This document shows, piece after piece, positions 1 to 5,626 of a DNA stretch of 5,899 nucleotides. This DNA is from CAMBDR01 sp046597185 (GTDB lineage Bacteria > Pseudomonadota > Gammaproteobacteria > Burkholderiales > Burkholderiaceae_D), in NCBI GenBank assembly GCA_046597185.1, contig JBKJLF010000037.1, positions 1 to 5,899 of the forward strand, in the 5' to 3' direction. Each line of letters starts with the position of its first letter. The first letter of the stretch is position 1. The notes below the pieces were generated by a model, which was not told where the DNA came from, ran no database searches, and was given only the letters and a program-made list of their open reading frames with translations. A program made the translations under genes and the position numbers.

Positions 1-870
1 CATGCCAAAGTTTTGGCTTTGGTATTGATTTCCATGCTTGGCATTACTGCGTGCGGTAACAAGGAAAAGCGTGCCGGGCAATCCTTGGTCAGTGTTGATG
101 GGGAAGAAATTACTTCACATCAAGTGAATGAAGAATTACAAGGTAAGACTGTGCCGGCGGCACAGCAAGCGACGGCGTCCAAGCAAGTGCTTGAAGGTTT
201 GATCGATAAGCAATTGGTTGTTGCCAAAGCCACCAAAGATAAATTGGATCGTGATCCGCGTGTGGTGCAAGCCATTGAGCGCGCCAAAACCCAAATCATC
301 ACCCAAGCCTATATGCAAAAAGTGGTGGCCAATGTGGCCAAGCCAACCAAGGCCGAAATTGAAGCTTATTTCAAAGCGCAACCGCAGTTCTTTTCTGAGC
401 GCAAACAGTTTGATATGAAGCAATTGGTTCTGGCAAGCAAAGATTATGACGCCAAAACCAAAGCAGCGGTGGATGCGGCCAAGAGTTTGGACGAAGTGGC
501 GGCATGGTTGGATAGCAATACCATCAAATTTGCGCGTGGCAATCTGGTGCGCACCAGTTCGGATTTGCCGACTGAAATGTCAAGCAAAATGATCACTATG
601 CCGCGTACGCAGCTGTTCCTGATTACCGAAGGCGACCGCACTATGTTATTGCAATTGGCCGATGTTAAAGATGCACCGGTAACACTGGCGGTTGCGAGTC
701 CACAGATCGAACAATTCTTGTTGCAGAAGAAGCAAAAAGATACGGCAGATGAAGCGGTGAAAAAATTGCGTGGTTTGGCTAAAATTCAATATTTGAATGG
801 TGCTGCAGCAAGTGCTAGTGCTAGTGCTAGTGCTAGTGCCAGTGCTGCAGCAAGTGCCAGTGCCAAATAA
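1..870 (+). CDS. epsD: EpsD-family peptidyl-prolyl isomerase-like lipoprotein (5' end outside window)
   Basis: The frame is open to the left edge and ends at TAA 868-870. A hydrophobic stretch (bases 10-45) leads into a lipobox, I-T-A-C-G, with the lipidated Cys at 52-54, so the product is probably an exported lipoprotein. The TTG at 13 could initiate, but it would leave no basic N-terminus, and His-Ala-Lys-Val precedes it in frame; the true start is probably upstream of the window. After the Cys comes a SurA-like helical region (VDGEEIT at about 94-114; LIDKQLVVAKA at about 199-231), then a region at about 412-680 aligning by shape with parvulin domains. The family is known as the EpsD cis-trans isomerase group of eps/exosortase clusters. 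The usual parvulin first-strand His is not seen (K-Q-L-V-L instead) and the GG-L motif is reduced to RGNL, so catalysis is doubtful; a chaperone role is inferred. The C-terminus is a Ser-Ala repeat. Confidence 0.85.
   Translation, partial: HAKVLALVLISMLGITACGNKEKRAGQSLVSVDGEEITSHQVNEELQGKTVPAAQQATASKQVLEGLIDKQLVVAKATKDKLDRDPRVVQAIERAKTQIITQAYMQKVVANVAKPTKAEIEAYFKAQPQFFSERKQFDMKQLVLASKDYDAKTKAAVDAAKSLDEVAAWLDSNTIKFARGNLVRTSSDLPTEMSSKMITMPRTQLFLITEGDRTMLLQLADVKDAPVTLAVASPQIEQFLLQKKQKDTADEAVKKLRGLAKIQYLNGAAASASASASASASAAASASAK
800..864 (+). repeat. In-frame AGTGCT hexamer repeat encoding a Ser-Ala tail, flanked by a 16-base direct repeat
   Basis: Four perfect AGTGCT units (811-834) are followed by AGTGCC (835-840), AGTGCT (841-846), GCAGCA (847-852) and two AGTGCC units (853-864). 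The 16-base string GTGCTGCAGCAAGTGC occurs at 800-815 and again at 842-857, 42 bases apart, so the tract seems to have grown by duplication as well as by hexamer slippage. All units are multiples of three, so changes in copy number would lengthen or shorten the lipoprotein tail without shifting frame. The encoded tail is alternating Ser-Ala just before the stop codon. Confidence 0.9.
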
Positions 871-913
871 ATTGGTTTGCTGGCTTTGGGTCGCTTAATT
901 AATGTGATGAATT

Positions 914-920
914 GGGTAGG
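914..920 (+). promoter_or_regulatory. Ribosome binding site of epsE
   Basis: GGGTAGG lies two bases before the ATG at 923 (its GGG core six bases before) and supports that start. Two earlier ATGs do not open the gene: the one at 902 is followed at once by TGA, and the one at 907 runs into TAG after seven codons. The 52-base spacer between epsD and epsE holds nothing else convincing. Confidence 0.55.
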
Positions 921-922
921 TA

Positions 923-1708
923 ATGATTAGACGAATCTGTTTTTGTCTGTTGCTGTGGTGTTCAAGCCTAGGCTTGGCGCAAGCTGCCGATATTTTATTG
1001 GGGGCAGGCGATGTGCTGCGCATCAGTGTGTATGGCAGCCCGGATTTGCAATTGGAAACCCGTCTCAGTGAGGGTGGTAAAATCACCTTCCCCTTGATTG
1101 GGGAAGTGGTGCTGGATAAGTTGACGGTAGGCGAAGCGGAAAAAAAGATCGCGCGTGCGCTGGCTACGGGTGGTTTTTTGCATGATCCGCAGGTTACCAT
1201 TATCGTTACCGCCGTGCAAAGTTCGCAAATTTCGGTGTTGGGCCAGGTCAATCGGCCCGGGCGTTACCCACTCGAAGGCAAGCGCACCTTGGTTGATGTA
1301 TTGGCCTTGGCCGGTGGTGCCAATTCAGACGGCGCGGATCAAGTGATTCTTATCCGCACCCGGAATGGCAAGCAAACCAGAGAGTTATTTGACATCCCTT
1401 ATTTATTGCGTAGCGGTGATGTGGCGACCAACCCCGATCTGGCCGGTGGGGATATTGTTTTTGTGGATCGTGCACCGCGTTATTATGTGTATGGGGAGGT
1501 GCAGCGCCCCAGCGTGTACCGACTGGAGCGCAATATGACGGTATTACAAGCCTTGTCGGTTGCGGGTGGTTTAACCCTTCGTGGCACAGAACGGGGTTTG
1601 CGCGTAAAGCGGCGTGATAGCAATGGGAAAGTGCAGGAAATGAAGGTGAAGATGGATGATTTAATTCAAGTGGATGATGTGATGTTGGTACAGGAAAGCT
1701 TGTTTTGA
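923..1708 (+). CDS. epsE: Polysaccharide export protein EpsE (short OPX/Wza-like)
   Basis: This 261-residue protein belongs to the outer-membrane polysaccharide export (OPX) family, which forms the periplasmic exit ring for EPS. It has a signal peptide (RR at 3-4, hydrophobic core 5-18, cleavage likely after A-Q-A at residue 21). No lipobox Cys sits at the cleavage site, so it is probably a soluble periplasmic protein rather than a lipoprotein. The Poly_export domain spans about 23-97 (GAGDVLRISVYGSPDL near its start, FPLIGEV in the middle). Two SLBB domains follow, at about 103-150 (VLGQVNRPGRYPLEG, then LALAGG) and 187-235 (YVYGEVQRPSVYRL, then LSVAGGLT). It is shorter than Wza and ends soon after the second SLBB, without the C-terminal amphipathic helix by which Wza crosses the outer membrane, so a separate barrel partner may be needed (inference). 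Its place between epsD and epsF fits methanolan-type clusters. Confidence 0.93.
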   Translation: MIRRICFCLLLWCSSLGLAQAADILLGAGDVLRISVYGSPDLQLETRLSEGGKITFPLIGEVVLDKLTVGEAEKKIARALATGGFLHDPQVTIIVTAVQSSQISVLGQVNRPGRYPLEGKRTLVDVLALAGGANSDGADQVILIRTRNGKQTRELFDIPYLLRSGDVATNPDLAGGDIVFVDRAPRYYVYGEVQRPSVYRLERNMTVLQALSVAGGLTLRGTERGLRVKRRDSNGKVQEMKVKMDDLIQVDDVMLVQESLF

Positions 1709-1727
1709 CGTAAATATATTATTTCTT

Positions 1728-1757
1728 GAGGTTTCCATGTCGAAAGTCTTGCTATGA
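1728..1757 (+). promoter_or_regulatory. Possible six-codon leader ORF coupled to the epsF start
   Basis: GAGGT at 1728-1732 is the best Shine-Dalgarno match in this spacer and sits five bases before an ATG at 1737, not before the epsF ATG at 1754. Translation from 1737 gives MSKVLL and stops at TGA 1755-1757, which overlaps the epsF ATG (1754-1756) as ATGA, the same overlap used by epsF/epsG and xrtB/epsI. The epsF start itself has only a weak GAAAG (1742-1746) upstream. Translation of a tiny leader followed by re-initiation at epsF is therefore plausible. It could also be chance: the ORF is very short and nothing about its peptide is recognisable. Confidence 0.35.
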
Positions 1758-3157
1758 ATTTTTCTCAGTTTCTTCTTATTATTCGGGCGCATTTGCGAAT
1801 TGCGCTTTTTACTTTGGTTGTGACCTTGGTAGGTACTTTTATTGTTAGTAAGCTTTTGCCTAAAACCTATAAGGCTAGTACAGCGTTAATTTTGAACTAT
1901 AAAGGTGTCGATCCCGTTACCGGAACCACCTCTCCAGCGCAATTGCTGCCCGGCTATATGGCCACGCAAGTGGATATTATTACCAGCTCCAGTGTGGCGG
2001 CGATGGTGATTGCCGAACTCAAGCTCGATCAAAGTCCCTACTATATTGATCGCTACAACACCGAATCCAAGGGTGAAACCATGGCCGACTGGTTGACCAA
2101 CGAGCTAATCAGAATGTTGATCGTGGAGCCTTCCAAGGAAAGCAGTGTTGTGGTCATTGGTTATAAAGGTGCATCGCCCAAGGAAGCGGCTGACGTGAGC
2201 AATGCCTTTGCCAATGCTTATTTAAAGAAAAGCATCGAATTAAAAGTCGAGCCTTTGAAACAGGCGGCGAATTACTTTAATGATCAAACCAAGGTCTTGC
2301 GTGAGAATTTGGATACGGCGCAAAAAAAGCTGTCACTGTATCAGCAAAAAAATGGTTTGGTCAGTGTGGATAACCGCCTCGATGTGGAGACCCAGCGCCT
2401 ACATGATTTATCCAGCCAATGGGTTGCCTCCCAAGGCCAGGCTTCAGAAGCGCTATCACGGCAAAAATTGGTACAAAGCGATAAAGCCTTTGAATCACCT
2501 GACGTGGCCGGCAACCCCATGATTCAGAATTTACGCATTGGTTTGGGCAGTGCCGAATCGAAGCTAACGGAAGTAGCGCAACGACTGGGGCGCAACCATC
2601 CGCAATATATTGGTTTGAAAGCCGAGGTCGATAAATTGCGTGCGGCCATGGGCGAACAATTGGCCGTGGTATCCAATAGCGTATCAAATAATGCCAATAT
2701 TTTGCAACGGCGTGAAGGCGATATACACGCCGCCATGGAAAAGCAAAAAGATAAAGTATTGCAACTCAATCGTACCCGAGACGAAATGTCGCTGTTGGTG
2801 AAAGAAGTGGAGCGCGCGCAACGGGCGTATGAAACCACGGCCCAGCGCTTTATGCAAACCAATTTGGAGGGGCAATCCAATCAATCGGATATTTCGGTAC
2901 TCAGCCCGGCGGTGCCACCCACTGAAGCTGCCAGCCCTAAAACCAGATTGAACATGATTTTTTCCTTTATGGTGGGTAGCATGTTGGCAATCGGGTTTGC
3001 CTTGATGGCGGAAATGTTGGATCGTCGTGTACGTTCTCGTATTGACCTGGAAAAAATGTTGGACTTGCCAGTTTTGGGCGAGTTGTCATGGCAGCCCACG
3101 AAAAAGAAAGGTCGTTTTAGTCAATTCTTCCGTCGATCCAAGAAAGTAAAAAAATGA
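1754..3157 (+). CDS. epsF: Chain length determinant protein EpsF (Wzz/PCP family)
   Basis: EpsF is an inner-membrane polysaccharide co-polymerase that helps set EPS chain length and links the polymerase to the export ring. The 467-residue protein has the full PCP plan: a first membrane helix at about 16-35, a Wzz domain with GYMATQVDIITSSSVA at about 70-85, and a long Gln/Lys-rich helical region at about 170-375 likely to form coiled coils. A Pro-rich stretch (AVPPTEAASP) precedes the second membrane helix at about 401-421, and a basic cytoplasmic tail rich in Lys/Arg (KKKGRFSQFFRRSKKVKK) ends the protein. No Walker motifs follow the second helix, so the kinase part is not fused; it is supplied by the next gene, as in Firmicute CapA/CapB pairs. 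The start at 1754 gives MNFSQFLLI, as I remember for family members. The first ~100 bases are more AT-rich than the rest. The stop overlaps the epsG start. Confidence 0.93.
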   Translation: MNFSQFLLIIRAHLRIALFTLVVTLVGTFIVSKLLPKTYKASTALILNYKGVDPVTGTTSPAQLLPGYMATQVDIITSSSVAAMVIAELKLDQSPYYIDRYNTESKGETMADWLTNELIRMLIVEPSKESSVVVIGYKGASPKEAADVSNAFANAYLKKSIELKVEPLKQAANYFNDQTKVLRENLDTAQKKLSLYQQKNGLVSVDNRLDVETQRLHDLSSQWVASQGQASEALSRQKLVQSDKAFESPDVAGNPMIQNLRIGLGSAESKLTEVAQRLGRNHPQYIGLKAEVDKLRAAMGEQLAVVSNSVSNNANILQRREGDIHAAMEKQKDKVLQLNRTRDEMSLLVKEVERAQRAYETTAQRFMQTNLEGQSNQSDISVLSPAVPPTEAASPKTRLNMIFSFMVGSMLAIGFALMAEMLDRRVRSRIDLEKMLDLPVLGELSWQPTKKKGRFSQFFRRSKKVKK

Positions 3158-4020
3158 CTTCCAATGAGATTCGTGTGGTGGAACCCGGTACCTCAGGCAA
3201 TAATATGGGGCGTTTGTTGTTGGATATGGGCAAGCTTACCCCTGAAGACGCAGAGCAGGTTTTGCGTACTGCCAAAGAAAAAGGCTTGCGTTTTGGCGAG
3301 GCGGCAGTGCAGTTGGGTTTGGTGAGCGAAGAAGATATTCAGCAAGTCTTGGCGCACCAATTTGATTACCCTTATCTGCATGCGGGCCAAGGTAAATATT
3401 CATCCGAACTGGTGGCCGCGTTTCAACCGTTTAGCACCACTGTAGAAACCCTGCGCGCGGTACGTAGCCAATTAATGCTGCGTTGGTTTACCGAGCAGCG
3501 CAAGGCTCTGGTGGTTGCCTGTGTGAATGAAGGCGAGGGGGCGAGTTTTTTTGCCTCGAATTTGGCGGTGGTGTTTTCCCAATTGGGTGAGCACACCTTA
3601 TTGGTGGATGCGAATCTGCGCAATCCACGCCAACATGATATTTTCCAATTGCAGGAAAAGCGCGGGTTGTCGGATATTTTGGCGGGTCGTGCCGATTTGA
3701 GTGTGATTACCAAGGTCGAGTATTTTGTCGATTTATCGGTGTTGGCGGCGGGCACCTTGCCGCCCAACCCGCAAGAATTATTGAGTCGAACCTTATTTAA
3801 TGAACTCACACAGAATTTGGCCGTACGCTATGATGTGATTTTGTATGATGTGGCTGGCTTCTCGACCGCCTCTGATTTAATGGCTGTCGGGGCTTGTGCT
3901 GAAGGGGTATTATTGGTGGTGCGCAAAAATCATACGCGGATGAGTGCTATTTCAATCCTCAATGAACAAATGGAGCGCAACGGTATTGAAATGGTTGGAA
4001 CTGTGGTGGTAGACTTTTAA
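3154..4020 (+). CDS. epsG: EpsG, tyrosine-kinase-like partner of EpsF with degenerate Walker motifs and an MshEN-like N-terminus
   Basis: This 288-residue cytoplasmic protein matches the EpsG family, regarded as the BY-kinase component of the chain-length system. Residues 17-69 form a bipartite MshEN/GspE-N-like module. A linker with QPFSTTVETLRAVRSQL (91-107), typical of BY-kinases just before the P-loop, follows. Walker A lies at 125-138 as NEGEGASFFASNLA, with Ala130 where Lys is expected in GEGKS. Walker A' at 149-156 reads LLVDANLR, with Asn154 for the second Asp. Walker B at 226-234 reads YDVILYDVA, keeping Asp232 but losing the usual Thr-Pro-Pro. AGTLPPNPQELL (199-210) is well kept. 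No tyrosine cluster is present at the C-terminus. The fold is clear, but ATP hydrolysis and autophosphorylation are doubtful; a regulatory role is inferred. The ATG overlaps the epsF stop as ATGA; an A-rich AAGAAAG lies upstream. The frame is uninterrupted, so this is not an obvious pseudogene. Confidence 0.88.
   Translation: MTSNEIRVVEPGTSGNNMGRLLLDMGKLTPEDAEQVLRTAKEKGLRFGEAAVQLGLVSEEDIQQVLAHQFDYPYLHAGQGKYSSELVAAFQPFSTTVETLRAVRSQLMLRWFTEQRKALVVACVNEGEGASFFASNLAVVFSQLGEHTLLVDANLRNPRQHDIFQLQEKRGLSDILAGRADLSVITKVEYFVDLSVLAAGTLPPNPQELLSRTLFNELTQNLAVRYDVILYDVAGFSTASDLMAVGACAEGVLLVVRKNHTRMSAISILNEQMERNGIEMVGTVVVDF
3202..3360 (+). other. MshEN-like bipartite motif at the EpsG N-terminus (possible c-di-GMP site)
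   Basis: Within epsG, residues 17-40 and 46-69 are two 24-residue motifs with a 5-residue spacer (KEKGL), the arrangement known for the c-di-GMP-binding MshEN domain of type II secretion-like ATPases. Against the consensus R-L-G...G...L...L..Q, motif II keeps Arg46, Gly48, Gly55, Ile62, Leu66 and Gln69. Motif I keeps Gly19, Gly26 and Leu37, but has Asn17 and Ala40 where Arg and Gln are expected. The fold match is strong; ligand binding is uncertain because motif I lacks those two polar residues. Confidence 0.6.
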
Positions 4021-4925
4021 TGAATACAATGACTGAAACAAAAAACAAGCGCAATTGGCAAGACTTGCTGATTGAATGGTGGCCCGTATTATTGGGCCTG
4101 GTGGTGCTCTACTATCCCAGCTTTCGCGATTTGTCGCGCGGTGTCTGGCAAACCGACGATCAAGCCCATGGCCCCATTATTCTGATCGTGATTTTGTATC
4201 TGTTTTGGGATAATCACCAGGCCCTGTATGCGAAATCGGACGAATCTGTCAAACCTGCGCCGATACTGGGTGGCCTGGCCTTTGTGTTTGGCCTGTTATT
4301 GTTTGCCTTGGGACGCTCACAAGAAATTTTGGTATTTGAACTGGGTGCGCTGGTCTGGATTTTGGGCGGTAGCTTGTTGGTTTCGCGCGGTTGGCAAGGC
4401 CTCAAGGCGTTTTGGTTTCCGGTGATGTTTTGTATTTTCCTGATTCCTTTACCCGGAATTATCGTCGATGCCGCGACTGGCCCTTTGAAAGGCCATATTT
4501 CCGTGTTGGCAGAAAATATTCTGTATGCAGTAGGCTATCCGATTTCGCGTGATGGTGTCACCATCATCATCGGCCAATATCAATTATTGGTCGCCGACGC
4601 CTGTTCCGGCTTGCATTCGATGTTTTCCCTCTCGGCCTTGGGTTTATTGTATTTGTATTTAATGCGTTATCGCAATGTGGCGCGTAATGCGCTGATGATC
4701 GCCAGTATTTTGCCGATTGCTTTTGTTTCCAATATCGTGCGGGTCATGATTTTGGTATTGGTGACTTACCATTTTGGCGATGAAGCGGGTCAGGGTATTA
4801 TTCACGGTATGGCGGGTATGTTGTTGTTCGTGATCTCACTGATTTTTTTGTTTGCGTTTGACGGCTTGCTGGGTAAAATCCGCTGGTTCCGTGACACCCC
4901 AAAACCGGAGGATAATTCAAAATGA
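4020..4925 (+). CDS. xrtB: Exosortase B
   Basis: Exosortases are polytopic inner-membrane cysteine transpeptidase-like enzymes that cleave C-terminal sorting signals such as PEP-CTERM and are tied to EPS loci; this one is EpsH in methanolan nomenclature. The 301-residue product has about eight membrane segments beginning at about residue 22. The family motif DDQAHGP is at 46-52. The three expected catalytic residues are present: Cys195 in DACSGLHSM, Arg241 in SNIVRVMIL and His262 in IIHGMAGM. The B type is chosen from the flanking epsE-F-G and epsI genes and overall resemblance, not from a profile search. The ATG shares one base with the epsG stop (TAATG); an alternative ATG three codons on (4029) is possible. 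Only a weak GGTGGT (4005-4010) precedes it, so expression probably depends on coupling. No sorting-signal substrate is encoded in this window. Confidence 0.93.
   Translation: MNTMTETKNKRNWQDLLIEWWPVLLGLVVLYYPSFRDLSRGVWQTDDQAHGPIILIVILYLFWDNHQALYAKSDESVKPAPILGGLAFVFGLLLFALGRSQEILVFELGALVWILGGSLLVSRGWQGLKAFWFPVMFCIFLIPLPGIIVDAATGPLKGHISVLAENILYAVGYPISRDGVTIIIGQYQLLVADACSGLHSMFSLSALGLLYLYLMRYRNVARNALMIASILPIAFVSNIVRVMILVLVTYHFGDEAGQGIIHGMAGMLLFVISLIFLFAFDGLLGKIRWFRDTPKPEDNSK
4907..4911 (+). promoter_or_regulatory. Ribosome binding site of epsI
   Basis: GGAGG lies inside the 3' end of xrtB, ten bases before the ATG at 4922 and thirteen before a second in-frame ATG at 4925. The closer spacing favours 4922, which also gives the ATGA overlap with the xrtB stop. 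Confidence 0.6.
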
Positions 4926-5617
4926 TGAATAAAATTAAATGGAGTCATGTGGTATTGGGGATTGCCATGTGTTTGGCTGCCGCGCTGGCGGTGGCGCTCA
5001 AACCCACCAAAAAATTATCCGATCAGCGCGCCAAGGTGAATCTGGAGACCATGATTCCACCTAGCTTTGGCTCATGGCAGATCGACCCGCAAGCGGGCGC
5101 AAATATTAAGCCATCGGCCGACGTGCAAGCGAATCTGGATAAAATCTATGATCAAATCTTAAATCGGACTTACATCAATAAAAATGGCGAACGCATCATG
5201 CTCACCATTACCTATGGCAGTTCGCAATCGCAAGATTTGAAAGCCCATCGGCAAGAAGTGTGTTACGCGGCGCAAGGATTCCAAATTCAGGCGCTCAAAC
5301 ATGAAAGTTTGCGCTTGCTGCAACAATCGGTCCCTGTGACGCGTATGTTTGCGATCAAGCAAGACCGCAATGAACCGGTCACCTATTGGTTTACCATGGG
5401 CGACAATGTGGTGCTGTCGCGGGTCGAGCGTCTTATGGTGCAAATCAAGTATTCCTTTGCCGGGGTGATTCCTGATGGCGTGTTGGTGCGGGTTTCGAAT
5501 TTGAATCCCGATCCGGAAAAAGGGTTTGCCGAACATAGCGAATTCTTAAACGAATTAATGGCGGCGATGGATAAAACCTCTCTGGTTAAATTAATTGGTT
5601 CGCCCGAAGTACGCTAG
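4922..5617 (+). CDS. epsI: Exosortase-associated protein EpsI (B type)
   Basis: EpsI proteins accompany exosortases, either as a separate gene or fused to the C-terminus of the exosortase; they are needed for EPS production, but their biochemical role is not settled. The 231-residue product has one N-terminal membrane segment (about 8-26, preceded by Lys4 and Lys6) that would anchor a periplasmic domain. The family signature is clear: LTITYGSSQSQDLKAHRQEVCYAAQGF at about 93-119, with His109, Glu112 and Cys114. The position usually held by Pro in HRPEVCY is Gln111 here. Later conserved-looking parts are TYWFTMGD and LVRVSNL. Length is normal for the family. It overlaps xrtB by four bases and is followed after nine bases by the next frame, which fits one operon. 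Confidence 0.9.
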   Translation: MMNKIKWSHVVLGIAMCLAAALAVALKPTKKLSDQRAKVNLETMIPPSFGSWQIDPQAGANIKPSADVQANLDKIYDQILNRTYINKNGERIMLTITYGSSQSQDLKAHRQEVCYAAQGFQIQALKHESLRLLQQSVPVTRMFAIKQDRNEPVTYWFTMGDNVVLSRVERLMVQIKYSFAGVIPDGVLVRVSNLNPDPEKGFAEHSEFLNELMAAMDKTSLVKLIGSPEVR

Positions 5618-5626
5618 GCTGATATC

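Noticed and set aside
2..4. ATG at base 2 as a possible start for the first gene
   Set aside because: It is in a different frame from the lipoprotein gene; the gene's frame is open through the left edge.
872..900. Promoter-like pair TTGGTT (872-877) and TTAATT (895-900), 17 bases apart, before epsE
   Set aside because: The -10 element matches only three of six consensus positions, and genes on both sides read as one operon, so it is not annotated.
895..902. TTAATTAA palindrome in the epsD-epsE spacer
   Set aside because: Eight AT-only bases are too short and too common to call an operator.
895..1251. 118-codon open frame on the - strand across the start of epsE
   Set aside because: It lies opposite a well-supported OPX gene; its translation is rich in Ser, Pro and Thr, has no recognisable domain, and no ribosome binding site is evident.
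1715..1720. TATATT resembling a -10 box in the epsE-epsF spacer
   Set aside because: No -35 element lies at 16-18 bases; the nearest TTGGTA (1685-1690) is 24 bases away.
2524..2880. 118-codon open frame on the - strand inside epsF, plus others at 2361-2687 and 3423-3809
   Set aside because: All are antisense to continuous family-matching genes and have Ser/Arg/Cys-rich composition typical of shadow frames.
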